Shown here: positions 8,721 through 17,547 of the stretch, one piece after another | Layout: each line of letters begins with the position of its first letter | Position numbering within the stretch: the stretch's first letter is position 1 | NCBI RefSeq assembly: GCF_023017165.1 | Contig: NZ_JALKBW010000001.1 | Location: 1,302,001-1,366,000 of the forward strand | DNA length: 64,000 bases | From: Gordonia alkaliphila | Lineage (GTDB): Bacteria; Actinomycetota; Actinomycetes; Mycobacteriales; Mycobacteriaceae | Reading direction: 5' to 3' | Position numbers and translations under genes: made by a program | The notes under the pieces: model-generated | Seen by the model: only the letters and a program-made list of their open reading frames with translations | What the model was told of the DNA's origin: nothing | Databases searched by the model: none

Positions 8721-8734
8721 TAGAACGTGTTCTA
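8721..8734. promoter_or_regulatory. KstR-type operator
   Basis: TAGAACGTGTTCTA has 6-bp arms TAGAAC and GTTCTA around GT. It fits the TnnAACnnGTTnnA consensus known for KstR, the TetR repressor of cholesterol catabolism in mycobacteria and rhodococci. It sits 18 bases upstream of the ketosteroid isomerase start, where it would block transcription in the absence of a sterol-CoA ligand. Confidence 0.8.
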
Positions 8735-8789
8735 GTGCGTCGTACGATAGCAGCCCGAAGGCTCGCGCGCGCTGTGCCACGATGAGGAC

Positions 8790-10739
8790 ATGACGACCGG
8801 TCGTGACACACCCCTGGTGCACCTGGGCGACACCTCGTTTCGTCGCAAAGACGTCATCGCCGGCTACCACGACATGCTCGAAGCGCTCGCCGAGTTCCGC
8901 GACGCGGATGCGCGCCCCTGGGACGCCGTCACCCAGCTCGAGTTCTACGGCGCCCTCCGGTCCGCCGCCCCGGACATCTTCGGCAGCGGCGGCCGGGTCA
9001 GCGCGGACGACGCCGCGAAGCGGGCCCGCACGTACACCAGTGCATTGGTCAAGCTCGGTTTCGTCGACGATCAGCGCCGCCTGACCCCGCTGGGCATCCT
9101 GTTCATCGGTGCCGACAACGCCGCCCTCGACGGCTTCGACACGCGTTGCTCGATCACCGCGGAGAACTCGGCCGTGCTGCGCGGCGCTCTCACCTACACC
9201 GAGGAGGCCGGCGGGCTACGGTACTTCCCCGTCCGGCTTCTGCTGCGGGTTCTCCACCGGCTCGGCCCGCTGAGCACCGACGAGTTCGCCCTGGCCTTCA
9301 TCGCCGGCGCCCGCGTCTTCGGCCCGGACGTGACCGCCGTGGCCGACGGTGTCCGGGCGATGCGCACCGGCGGCGGCTCCCTCACCGAAGCGCTCGGCGC
9401 CGCCGAGCGCACGCTCGAGCAAGATCACTACATCGTCAGCGGCAGGTTCACCCCGGAGGCCTTCCCCAACGGCAAGGGTCCCGCCTTCATCGAGCGCTAC
9501 CGCGTGTATCTCGACGCGCTGAGCGCCTTCCGCGAGCAGCCCGATGCCGGGACCCTGGCCCAGCTGCGGCAGGCCGTGGACCACGGCGGGCCCACGGTGA
9601 AGAAGCGTTTCGACCCGGTCGGCATGCTGCCGGGGCTGCGCAAGAAGGGGTCCGGAGCGCTCGCCATCCACCAGGAGGCGCTCTACCCGCAGTGGCACGG
9701 CGAGGCGGCCGCCTTCCGCCACGCGATGGTCGACCTGTTCAACGGCTCCCGCACCACCGCCCTGGTGCTGGAGTACCTCGACAACAATCTCCGCATCCTG
9801 ACCGCGACCGGCCTGCTGTCGGTGGCCGGCAACCAGGTGAGTCTCAGCTCCGCCTACGCGCGCTACTTCTTCGCCACCGTCGACGAGGACATGGCCGTGC
9901 CGGCACCCGCCCCGCCGAGCGCTGCCGACCGGGTGCGCGGACTGGCGCACGCCTTCGGCGCCGACGCCCTGGCCCGCACCGACGCGCGCATCATCGCCGA
10001 GGAGGCGATCGACCCGACAGCGATCCAGGGCTTCCTCGAAGCCCAGGAACGTCGGCGCTTCGACGAGGTGATCGCGGCGTCCTTCGGTCCGGACACGGTG
10101 CGCGGCTACCTGCAGCTGATCGCCGACGACTACCGCTCGGCGGAGGTGAACACGGTGCGCGAGAAGGCTTTTCGCGGCAAGCCGACGGTGCCGTGCATGT
10201 ACGAGTATCTGATCGGCTTATCGCTGTACTACGCCTCGGGACGCGCCTTCGACCCCCGGGCCGCCTTCGGACTGTCCCTGGACGGCGACTTCCTGCCGAT
10301 CAGCCACGCCCCCGGCCTGCGCGGCGACATCGAGTTCGACCTCGACGGTCGCCGCATCCTGGTGGAGGTGACGCTGATGGATCCGAACACGCAGCGTCGC
10401 GGCGAACTGGAGCCGGTGCTCCGGCACGCCACCAACCTGGCGTGCGAGCAACCCGATTCACCGACGCTGACGCTGTTCATCGCCAACGAGATCGACCCGA
10501 ACGTCGCCCGGATCTTCGGCTTCGCCCGCGTCATGGAGATGCGGCCCACCGACGGCGGTGCCGGGACCGCCTGCCCGCTGATCGTCTCGCTGCGCACCGC
10601 CGACTGGGTGCAGATCGCCGACGCTCCCCTGTCGCAGGTCCTCGATCTCGTTGCGGCAGAACAGGATCGGACCGACGTCGAGCATCTCAACTCGGCGTGG
10701 AACACCGAGCTGGTGGCCGCCCTGCGCGCGCTCGCCTGA
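8790..10739 (+). CDS. AlwI-family type IIS restriction endonuclease
   Basis: A 649-residue protein. The C-terminal third carries the nuclease core of the AlwI family: a TVPCMYEYLIGLSLYY helix (about 470-485), then GLRGDIEFDLDGRRILVEVT, in which Asp513 and the Glu526-Val-Thr triplet form a PD-(D/E)xK-type site, then EPVLRHATNLACE and the strand LTLFIANEIDPNVARIF. Members such as AlwI and MlyI cut a fixed distance from a non-palindromic site. The N-terminal two thirds is probably the DNA-recognition part. It converges, with 16 bases between stops, on a fused double adenine methyltransferase, the expected partner for an asymmetric site. The recognition sequence cannot be read from the protein. 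Confidence 0.8.
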   Translation: MTTGRDTPLVHLGDTSFRRKDVIAGYHDMLEALAEFRDADARPWDAVTQLEFYGALRSAAPDIFGSGGRVSADDAAKRARTYTSALVKLGFVDDQRRLTPLGILFIGADNAALDGFDTRCSITAENSAVLRGALTYTEEAGGLRYFPVRLLLRVLHRLGPLSTDEFALAFIAGARVFGPDVTAVADGVRAMRTGGGSLTEALGAAERTLEQDHYIVSGRFTPEAFPNGKGPAFIERYRVYLDALSAFREQPDAGTLAQLRQAVDHGGPTVKKRFDPVGMLPGLRKKGSGALAIHQEALYPQWHGEAAAFRHAMVDLFNGSRTTALVLEYLDNNLRILTATGLLSVAGNQVSLSSAYARYFFATVDEDMAVPAPAPPSAADRVRGLAHAFGADALARTDARIIAEEAIDPTAIQGFLEAQERRRFDEVIAASFGPDTVRGYLQLIADDYRSAEVNTVREKAFRGKPTVPCMYEYLIGLSLYYASGRAFDPRAAFGLSLDGDFLPISHAPGLRGDIEFDLDGRRILVEVTLMDPNTQRRGELEPVLRHATNLACEQPDSPTLTLFIANEIDPNVARIFGFARVMEMRPTDGGAGTACPLIVSLRTADWVQIADAPLSQVLDLVAAEQDRTDVEHLNSAWNTELVAALRALA

Positions 10740-10755
10740 CCCGCCGGAAGTCCCG

Positions 10756-12816
10756 CTACGGCGTCCAGTTGGTGATCAGCACTTCGGTCGACGCGTTGCG
10801 ATCCTTCCGCTGGTACGAGGAGTTCGCATAGCTGTAGTCCAGGGTGTGCACCACGAAGCCGTGCTCGGTGGCCCAGTTCGAGAGCTGGTCGTGTTCAGAT
10901 CCCTTGTGCGTCAACACATTCGAGAGTCCGAAGACACCGCCGCGGGCGGCGAACCCGGCGAGCCCGTCGAGCAGATCCGTCTCGTCGTCCACGGTCCACG
11001 CATTCTGCTCGTTGTACGGCGCGGTGCCCAGGAGATAGGGCGGATCGCAGTAGACGAGGTCGGTGGTGGCGAGCTTGCCGAAGACGTCGCGGAAGTCCAG
11101 GGTCCACAGTTCCGCCTGCAGCTGGTGCATGCGGGTCACGGTGTCGAAGAGGTTCTTGCGCACCCGGCTGTTGAAGTCGCGCTTGCCCACCGGCATGTTG
11201 AACTCGCCGCTGCGGTTGTAGCGAATCTGGTTATTGAAGCCGAAGACCACCAGCGTGAAGAAGTAGTACGGGCGGTCCCGATCGGCCGAGTCCATCCGGT
11301 TGAAGTCGGTGCGGAGCCGCAGGTACGCGTCCTTGTTGACGCGGCCGAGGCCGTTGGACGAGTTGGCGCCGTAGGCGTCGTAGCCGTGCCGCTGGCTGTC
11401 GGACAGACCGTAGCGGTCGATGATCGCCTCCACCTCGGCGATGATCTCGGGGTACGGCACCTGCCCGAAGAGTCGGCCGAGGCCGACCACGTCCACCTGC
11501 ACGTCGTTGAACGCGACCCGGTCGTAGCCCGCGTTCATGCCGACGGTCATCGATCCGCTGAAGACGTCGACGAACCGGTCGTGACCGGCTCCCGGCGGCG
11601 GCAGCAGCGGCATGATGTCGGCCACCAGCCGCTTCTTGTTGCCGGTGTAATTCAGCGGACTCCGCACGGTCACCGGCGCCGCCTCAGCGGCCTCGACCTG
11701 GACCGATGCCGGCGTCGCACTGCCCGCCCGTTCACTACGCCCCTTCCGTTCCTTGAGCTTGCGCCGCTCTGAGCCTGTCGAAGGGTCGAAGGGCGGTGTC
11801 TCCACGTGGCAGACGAACAGCCGCTCCACGATGTCGCCGATACCCGACTTGCCGGTGGTGAACTCGCGGTGCGGGACGTCGACCACGTCCACGCGGCCGC
11901 GGCGTTCCAGCACGGTGAGGATGTCGGTGTCGGACAGGCGCGCGGCCGAGCGGGAGTTCCCGCGGGCACCGGTGTCGTTATACGACATGATGATCGTGGA
12001 GGTGTCCACGGCGTCGATCAGGTCGGTGAACGCCGGCACCGCCGCGGTGGTGCAGTAGTCGCTCTTGAGGTGTCGTCGATCCATCTTGCGCGCCTTGAAC
12101 TGCACCGGCCCCTGCTGCCAGTCGGTCACGTTGTCGAGCACGTGGTACAGGTCGCCGTACTGCCGCGAGTTGTATGGCGGATCCATGTAGACGAGATCCC
12201 AATGACGTTCCCGCACAAGCTGATTCGCGTCCTGCCGGGTCACGGTGTGCGGAACGTCGAAACTCTCCAGCTCCGGCAGGCCGAAGACCAGCCGTGCCTC
12301 CGAGGCCGCGCCCTCGCGGTAGGCGTCGTAGTGCCCGACCGTCGCGGCCGCCTTGTCCATGCCGTACAACAGGCTCGCGATGAGCACGGCGCGCTCCCGC
12401 TCGTTGAGCGTGCCGGCGGCGTGCCACTGTTCGATCCGTTCGCGATAGTGCCCGATCAGCCGCGCGTTGGGCTCGCTGTAGTAGGTGTCGCGGAACGTCG
12501 TGGAGAAGTAGTTCGGCGCGAGCACATCAATGGCCACGGTGTTGATCTCGTGGACCAGCTCCGCCAGCCGCTCCCCGCGCACCGGTTCGGCGCCGAAGAA
12601 GGCGCGATACACCGTGGTGTTCGACGACAGCAGATCGTTGACGGTGACCGCCAACCCGGCGCGGGCCAGCGACTGCCCCACCACACCGGTGCCGGCGAAG
12701 ATGTCGGCGGCCGTCTTCGGTGCCGTCGGCAGCGCGGACACCACCTGTGCGATCACCGGCAACACTGCCCGCTTGGACCCCAGATAGCGCCGGTTACGGA
12801 GTTCGAATGTCTTCAC
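10756..12816 (-). CDS. Fused double DNA adenine methyltransferase, D12 class
   Basis: A 686-residue protein made of two complete N6-adenine methyltransferase domains, as in M.FokI. Domain 1 (about 1-325) has RNRRYLGSK (motif X), DIFAGTGVVG (motif I, 38-47) and DPPY at 212-215. Domain 2 (about 350-686) has SPLNYTGNKKRLV, DVFSGSMTVG and DPPY at 591-594. Each domain would methylate one strand of an asymmetric site, protecting against the adjacent AlwI-type nuclease. GTG at 12816 is chosen because it directly precedes motif X and follows GGAAAG; a reading from ATG 12939 would cross a palindrome that looks regulatory. The linker is low-complexity and carries a REP-like repeat. Confidence 0.85.
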   Translation of the reverse strand: MKTFELRNRRYLGSKRAVLPVIAQVVSALPTAPKTAADIFAGTGVVGQSLARAGLAVTVNDLLSSNTTVYRAFFGAEPVRGERLAELVHEINTVAIDVLAPNYFSTTFRDTYYSEPNARLIGHYRERIEQWHAAGTLNERERAVLIASLLYGMDKAAATVGHYDAYREGAASEARLVFGLPELESFDVPHTVTRQDANQLVRERHWDLVYMDPPYNSRQYGDLYHVLDNVTDWQQGPVQFKARKMDRRHLKSDYCTTAAVPAFTDLIDAVDTSTIIMSYNDTGARGNSRSAARLSDTDILTVLERRGRVDVVDVPHREFTTGKSGIGDIVERLFVCHVETPPFDPSTGSERRKLKERKGRSERAGSATPASVQVEAAEAAPVTVRSPLNYTGNKKRLVADIMPLLPPPGAGHDRFVDVFSGSMTVGMNAGYDRVAFNDVQVDVVGLGRLFGQVPYPEIIAEVEAIIDRYGLSDSQRHGYDAYGANSSNGLGRVNKDAYLRLRTDFNRMDSADRDRPYYFFTLVVFGFNNQIRYNRSGEFNMPVGKRDFNSRVRKNLFDTVTRMHQLQAELWTLDFRDVFGKLATTDLVYCDPPYLLGTAPYNEQNAWTVDDETDLLDGLAGFAARGGVFGLSNVLTHKGSEHDQLSNWATEHGFVVHTLDYSYANSSYQRKDRNASTEVLITNWTP
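11770..11783. repeat. REP-like 14-mer in methyltransferase linker
   Basis: TGAGCCTGTCGAAG lies in the coding sequence for the low-complexity linker between the two methyltransferase domains and reads as DPSTGSE there. A near copy is at 46694-46707 on the other strand. Confidence 0.45.
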
Positions 12817-12832
12817 AACCTGCGTCTTTCCA

Positions 12833-12854
12833 TTTCTGCATCTTCCCGCAGAAA
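12833..12854. promoter_or_regulatory. Palindrome in methyltransferase leader
   Basis: TTTCTGC (12833-12839) and GCAGAAA (12848-12854) are perfect 7-bp inverted arms separated by 8 bases, 17 bases before the methyltransferase GTG. It could be an operator for methyltransferase self-regulation or an mRNA hairpin. No controller-protein gene is present at the locus. Confidence 0.45.
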
Positions 12855-12996
12855 AGGTAGCACCGGTCGCCGACAGAATCTGCCGGCGGGCCATCGGCGC
12901 GGCCGGAAGAATCCACCGTGGCGCCGCCACACCCCTCAAGCGCAGCGCAGACGGCCGCAGCCGCCCGCGCCGCGCAAGCGGCGACGCCCCGTCAGA

Positions 12997-14184
12997 TCAC
13001 TTCAGGTCGGCACTCGTCTTGCCGAGCACCCGGCGCGCGATGATCAGCTGCTGAATCTGCTGGGTGCCCTCGAAGATGTCGAGGATCTTGGAGTCGCGGG
13101 CCCACTTCTCCAGCAGCTCGCTCTCCGCGTAGCCGCCGGTGCCGCCGATCTCGACCGCCTTGTTGGTCACGTCGGTCACCGTGCGGCCGGCCTTGGCCTT
13201 GCTCATCGAAGCCTCCAGCGAGTTCGGCTCCCTGTTGTCGGCCATCCAGGCGGCGCGCAGGGTCAGCAACCACGACGCCTCCCAGTCCGACTCCAGGCGG
13301 ATGAACTCGGCGACGGCCACGTGCTGCGCGGCGGCCGGCTTGTCGTAGTCCACCTCGTGGCCGGCCTCGCTGAGCATCCGGCGCATCTCTTCGAGAGCGG
13401 CGCGGCCCACGCCGACCGCCATCGCGGCCACCATCGGGCGCGTGTTGTCGAAGGTCTGCATCACGCCGCCGAAGCCCTTTTCGACGTTGATCTCCGCGGT
13501 GCCGAGCAGATTGCCCGACGGCACGCGGACGTCGTCGAAGCGGATCACCGCGGTGTCCGACGACTTGATGCCGAGCTTGTGCTCGAGGCGGACCACGGCG
13601 ATACCGTCGGCGTCGAGGGGCACCACGAAGCTCTTGATAGCCGCGCGGCCCAGGTTCTTGTCCAGCGTCGCCCACACCACCACGTGGTCGGCCCGCGAAC
13701 CCGCGGTGACGAAGATCTTCTCACCGTTGATCACGTAGTCGTCGCCGTCGAGCACCGCGGTGGTGGTGACCGCGGCCGAGTCGCTGCCGAAGCCCGGCTC
13801 GGTGATCGCCATGGCCGCCCACACGTCGGCGAAGCGCTCGAGCTGCTCCTCGTTGGCGACCGCGGCGATCGCAGCGTTGCCGAGACCCTGACCGGGGATC
13901 GACAGCATCAGACCGACGTCGCCCCAGCTCAGCTCGCGGGCGTTGAGTACCGACCGCAGATTGGTGCCGTTGACGGTGTCCTCGCCCGACGCTTCCGCGT
14001 CACCCGACCGTTCCTGTCCGCGCGACTGCTTGGCCAGTTTGCCCAGCTCATCGAGCTCGACGGGGTACTCGTGCTCGGCCAGGTCGTACTTGCGGCTGAT
14101 CGGCCGGAAGATGTGCTCGGCCGCCAGGTGCGCGCGCTCGACCGTGGAGTTCAGCTTCTCCGGGAGCTCAAGATTGATCGCCAT
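12997..14184 (-). CDS. Acyl-CoA dehydrogenase, FadE23-like
   Basis: A 395-residue acyl-CoA dehydrogenase catalysing the first, FAD-dependent step of beta-oxidation. The middle domain has WAAMAITEPGFGSDSAAV (about 124-141) and GEKIFVTAGSRADHVVVWA. The C-terminal domain carries DIFEGTQQIQQLIIARR, in which the Glu of FEG is the usual catalytic base position. From memory it closely resembles mycobacterial FadE23 (Rv3140). ATG at 14184 lies 8 bases from a 22-bp palindrome (14192-14213), a probable operator. The divergent neighbour is the FUSC gene. Confidence 0.9.
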   Translation of the reverse strand: MAINLELPEKLNSTVERAHLAAEHIFRPISRKYDLAEHEYPVELDELGKLAKQSRGQERSGDAEASGEDTVNGTNLRSVLNARELSWGDVGLMLSIPGQGLGNAAIAAVANEEQLERFADVWAAMAITEPGFGSDSAAVTTTAVLDGDDYVINGEKIFVTAGSRADHVVVWATLDKNLGRAAIKSFVVPLDADGIAVVRLEHKLGIKSSDTAVIRFDDVRVPSGNLLGTAEINVEKGFGGVMQTFDNTRPMVAAMAVGVGRAALEEMRRMLSEAGHEVDYDKPAAAQHVAVAEFIRLESDWEASWLLTLRAAWMADNREPNSLEASMSKAKAGRTVTDVTNKAVEIGGTGGYAESELLEKWARDSKILDIFEGTQQIQQLIIARRVLGKTSADLK

Positions 14185-14191
14185 GGGAATT

Positions 14192-14213
14192 TATCTTACT
14201 ACTCGGTAAGATA
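14192..14213. promoter_or_regulatory. 22-bp palindromic operator upstream of acyl-CoA dehydrogenase
   Basis: TATCTTAC (14192-14199) and GTAAGATA (14206-14213) are perfect 8-bp inverted arms around TACTCG. The size and position fit a TetR-family operator controlling the acyl-CoA dehydrogenase gene and possibly the divergent transporter. The cognate regulator is unknown. The stretch is distinctly AT-rich against its surroundings. Confidence 0.6.
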
Positions 14214-14256
14214 GTTTGCCAAGGGTCCCGCCACGACGCCTGCCAGACTGGGATCC

Positions 14257-16436
14257 GTGCACCCCCGCCACCGGCTCAGTCCTCCGTCCCCCGCGTCTTG
14301 GCTCCGGCGGCTCGCAGCGACCGATCCCGGGCGTGCGCGAGCGATCAACGCCGCGTCCATCGCCCTCGCCGTGGCGGTCAGCGCGACCGTCGCCTGGTCC
14401 CTGGTGCACTTCGGCCACAGCGATCACGCGCTGCTGGCGATGGGCCCGTTCCTCGCCCTGTTCTCCGGCCTCGTCGTCAAGGACTCGACCCGCCGCGACC
14501 GCCTGATCACCACCGCGCTGTTGGTGTTCCCGCTGGTGACCACCCTGAGCCTGGGCGCCCTGCTCGACCGCTGGCGAGCGGTGGAGATCGTCGTCTTCAT
14601 CGGCATCGCCGGCACCGCCACCTGGCTGCGGAAGTACGGACCGCGCGCCAATGCACTGGGGATGATCGCCTTCTTCGGCATGTTCTTCGCCGTCTTTCTG
14701 CGTCCGCCGGTGAAAGAATTGCCCGAGTTCTGGCTGGTGGCGGCCTGCGCCGTGGCGTCGGTGCTGCTGATCCGGCTCGCCTTCCTCCGCTCGGTGCCAC
14801 GTCGACAGATCACCACTCTCCTCGGCGAGTTCCGGGGTGCGTGCGTCTACTCGCTCGACGCCGCCCTCGACGCGAAACCCGAGGCCGAGGTTGCGGCGCA
14901 GCGTCGCCTTGGGCTGTCCCGGATCGACCAGGTGAGTCGCGCCGTCGACGCCTGGCAGGCCGAGTTCCGCACCGCAGCGGTGATCGACGCGGACGCGACC
15001 GCGTTCGCCGCCGCCGTGCTCGACGCGCGGATCAGCGTGGAGCACGCCTGCCTGGAGCTCGTCCGCCTCCGCCGCGACGACCCGACGGGCACCACGTCGG
15101 GCCTGCTCACCACAGTGGTCGAGGATCTCCGCACCGTACTGCTGCCGGGCTCTTCGACGATCGAGGTCGCCGCTGCGGCCGACCGTGCCCACGCGCACCA
15201 GCGCATCACCGCGTCCGACGACGCGGACGAGCTCGCCGTCGTCATCGCCAACCGGGCCGTCGTCGCCCAGGCGACGCTGCGCGCGATCGATCTGACGCGC
15301 CCGCATCCGGACACGCACACGCCTCCCCCGCAGCCTTCCGCCCAACTCCCACTTCGCCGACTCCACTGCCCACACTCCCCAGCACCGCCGGCCCAGCAGC
15401 CCCGCCGCACACCCGCCTGCGCCCGTGGCTGGGCTGGCAGCCGACCACCCGGATGGCGGTGCAGGTGATGGTCGCGGCGGCGTTGTCGACCGTCGTCGGT
15501 GAGCTGATCTCGGCCGATCGCTGGTACTGGGCCGTCATCACGTCGTTCATGATCTTCACCGGCGCCACCACGCGCAGCGGCATCTTGACCAAGGCGTGGC
15601 GACGGCTCCTGGGCACGATCGGCGGCGTCACCGTCGGCTTCGGCATCGCTTTTCTGCTCGCCGGCAATCCGATGACCTTGATCGCGCTGTGTGTGGCCAG
15701 CGTCTTCTGCATGCTCTACTTCGGGCCGCTGAACTATCTCTGGCAGGCGCTGTTCGTCACCATCCTGATCGCATCGCTGTTCGGCCTGCTCGGCATCCTG
15801 TCCCCGAACGTCCTGGAACTGCGCGTGACGGAGACGGCCGCGGGTGTGGTCATCGGCACCGCCAGCGCCTACCTGGTCTTCTCGACCAGTTCCCGCCCGG
15901 CGCTGCTGCATCAGATGGCCGCGTACTTCGACGCCCTGGACCATCTCCTGGAGCAGGTCCGCGCCGCCCTGAGCGGCCCCGGGCTCGAGCAGTCCGTGCT
16001 CGTCGGCGTCAGTCGGCTCGATGCGGCCCAGATCGCGCTGCAGGACTTCACCAAGAGCATGTCGTTGGGCTTTCTCGCCGGTAAACGCGGTCTCGCCGCC
16101 TCGCTCGGTCGCTTGATGACGGTGATCACGCAGCGGGCCGATCAGCTCGGCCGGATGGCGGTCGTGTCGACCTCCGAGCCGCCCGCGCCGCACCGCGACG
16201 TCCTGGCGCCGATCCTGACCGGCGCCGTCGACCATGTGCTGGCATCGTCGGATCGGGCCCGCACCGCCATGGTGGAGAACCAGTACGCCGACACGCGTTC
16301 CTCGGACACCACCATCGTCGACATGTTCACGGAGTTGCCACCGGATCTGCGGGTCGCCCAGGCGGACATCGCGCAGATGTTGTCCCAGCTGAACTGGGCA
16401 TTGCTGCGCGTCGTCGAGGTACGCGAACACTACTGA
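14257..16436 (+). pseudogene. FUSC family membrane protein, frame broken at a C-run
   Basis: Together the two frames describe one FUSC-family protein of about 725 residues, a type related to aromatic-acid efflux and fusaric acid resistance transporters. The N-terminal membrane half starts at GTG 14257 and shows about five hydrophobic helices plus a soluble helical region to about 15320. The C-terminal FUSC_2 half starts around 15345 (RMAVQVMVAAALSTVV, SFMIFTGATTRSGILTKAW) and runs in the frame one base back. The switch falls in a Pro/Thr-rich linker next to a C5 run at 15325-15329; adding one C would restore the gene. It may be a sequencing error rather than true decay. The second half has an internal ATG at 15453. 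Confidence 0.75.
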
Positions 16437-16462
16437 GCGCCGACCGGCTACCTTCGTATCCG

Positions 16463-17527
16463 ATGTCCCTTCCCGTGTATCCCCCGTCGCCCGTCGCGCC
16501 GCCGCCCGCCCTCGTGGTGGACGGCCAGTACCAGTTCGGCACCTACGACGGCCCCATCCCGATCATCAACCCGCTCGACGTCGGCGGCACCGACCAGCGG
16601 TTCCACCCGCTGCGCCGGGCCAACCGGAACATGCGGCTCAAGGAGTGGGAAGCCTTCCAACTGGGCGACGACGACTGGTTCGTCCTCGGCGCGGTGTACA
16701 ACGCGAAGGCCCTGGGCCTGATTCAGGTGATCGCGGTGAACAAGCATGCGGGGACCCTCACGCGCTGGCAGGTCAAGATGCCGCCGCCGACCCTGTCGGT
16801 GGCCCGCGGGCTGCTGGGCTCGTCGTCGCGCGGCCGCGTGGCCGACTTCCGCGTCGAAGTGGGCAATCACCTCGATCGCGGGCGCCTCGACGTCGACGCC
16901 CACCACCCCGGCAAGCGCGACCTGCCCTCGATGGGCCTGCACGTGACCGGTCGCTGTGGCCCCGACGAGGCGGCCCACCTGGTGGTGGTCCACCCGTTCA
17001 GCGCGGACCGGGCCCTGTACTCGCACAAGGTCATGTTGCCGATGGCCGGCAACTTGGTGATCGGCGGCGACCACGTGGGCTTCGCCGAGGACCGCGGCTT
17101 CGCGATTCTCGACGACCACCACGGCGACTATCCCCGACCGATGCGCTACGACTGGGTCACTGCGGCCCGCCGCAACGCCGCCGGCGTGGTGGAGGGCTTC
17201 AACCTCACGCACAACCAGATCCTCGACCCGGCGCAGTTCAACGAGAACGCGATCTGGATCGGCGATCAACTGCACCGCCTGCCGCCGGTGACCGTAGAAC
17301 GGCCGCAGGGACCGTGGGGCAAGTGGCTGATCCGCGACACCTCCGGCGCCGTCGACATCACTTTCACGCCGACCGTACGGTCGACGATGCACGTCGGCCC
17401 CGGCAAGGTGCTCGCCGAGTACTACGCGCCGTACGGCTGGTACGAGGGCGCCATCGAAGCCGAGCACGCCTCTCTCAACGTCGACGGCATGTTCGGCGTC
17501 GGCGAGCAGAAGCGCATCACCCTCTGA
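16463..17527 (+). CDS. DUF2804 family protein
   Basis: A 354-residue soluble protein with no signal peptide or membrane helix. It contains the pattern of the DUF2804 family: an N-terminal proline-rich stretch, PLRRANRNMRLKEWEAFQLGDDDWFVLGAVYNAKALGLIQVIAVNK, then a long beta-rich body ending GWYEGAIEAEHASLNVDGMFGVGEQKRITL. The fold is thought to resemble lipocalin-like or hydroxyneurosporene-synthase-like beta barrels; the function is unknown. It stands alone and converges on leuS, with a large hairpin between. Confidence 0.8.
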   Translation: MSLPVYPPSPVAPPPALVVDGQYQFGTYDGPIPIINPLDVGGTDQRFHPLRRANRNMRLKEWEAFQLGDDDWFVLGAVYNAKALGLIQVIAVNKHAGTLTRWQVKMPPPTLSVARGLLGSSSRGRVADFRVEVGNHLDRGRLDVDAHHPGKRDLPSMGLHVTGRCGPDEAAHLVVVHPFSADRALYSHKVMLPMAGNLVIGGDHVGFAEDRGFAILDDHHGDYPRPMRYDWVTAARRNAAGVVEGFNLTHNQILDPAQFNENAIWIGDQLHRLPPVTVERPQGPWGKWLIRDTSGAVDITFTPTVRSTMHVGPGKVLAEYYAPYGWYEGAIEAEHASLNVDGMFGVGEQKRITL

Positions 17528-17546
17528 CCCCGCCCCGCCCCGCCCC
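17528..17546 (-). other. G-quadruplex-type repeat (four G4 tracts)
   Basis: Directly after the DUF2804 stop codon, four CCCC runs are separated by single G bases (17528-17546). The minus strand therefore has four GGGG tracts with one-base loops, a strong G-quadruplex motif. It lies just past the hairpin in the direction of leuS transcription, so read-through leuS mRNA would carry it. Confidence 0.6.
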
Positions 17547-17547
17547 G

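Noticed and set aside
8703-8870. Longer N-terminus for the ketosteroid isomerase
   Set aside because: It would place the KstR operator and promoter inside the coding region and adds 56 residues unlike any KSI; the GTG at 8702 has a good ribosome-binding site.
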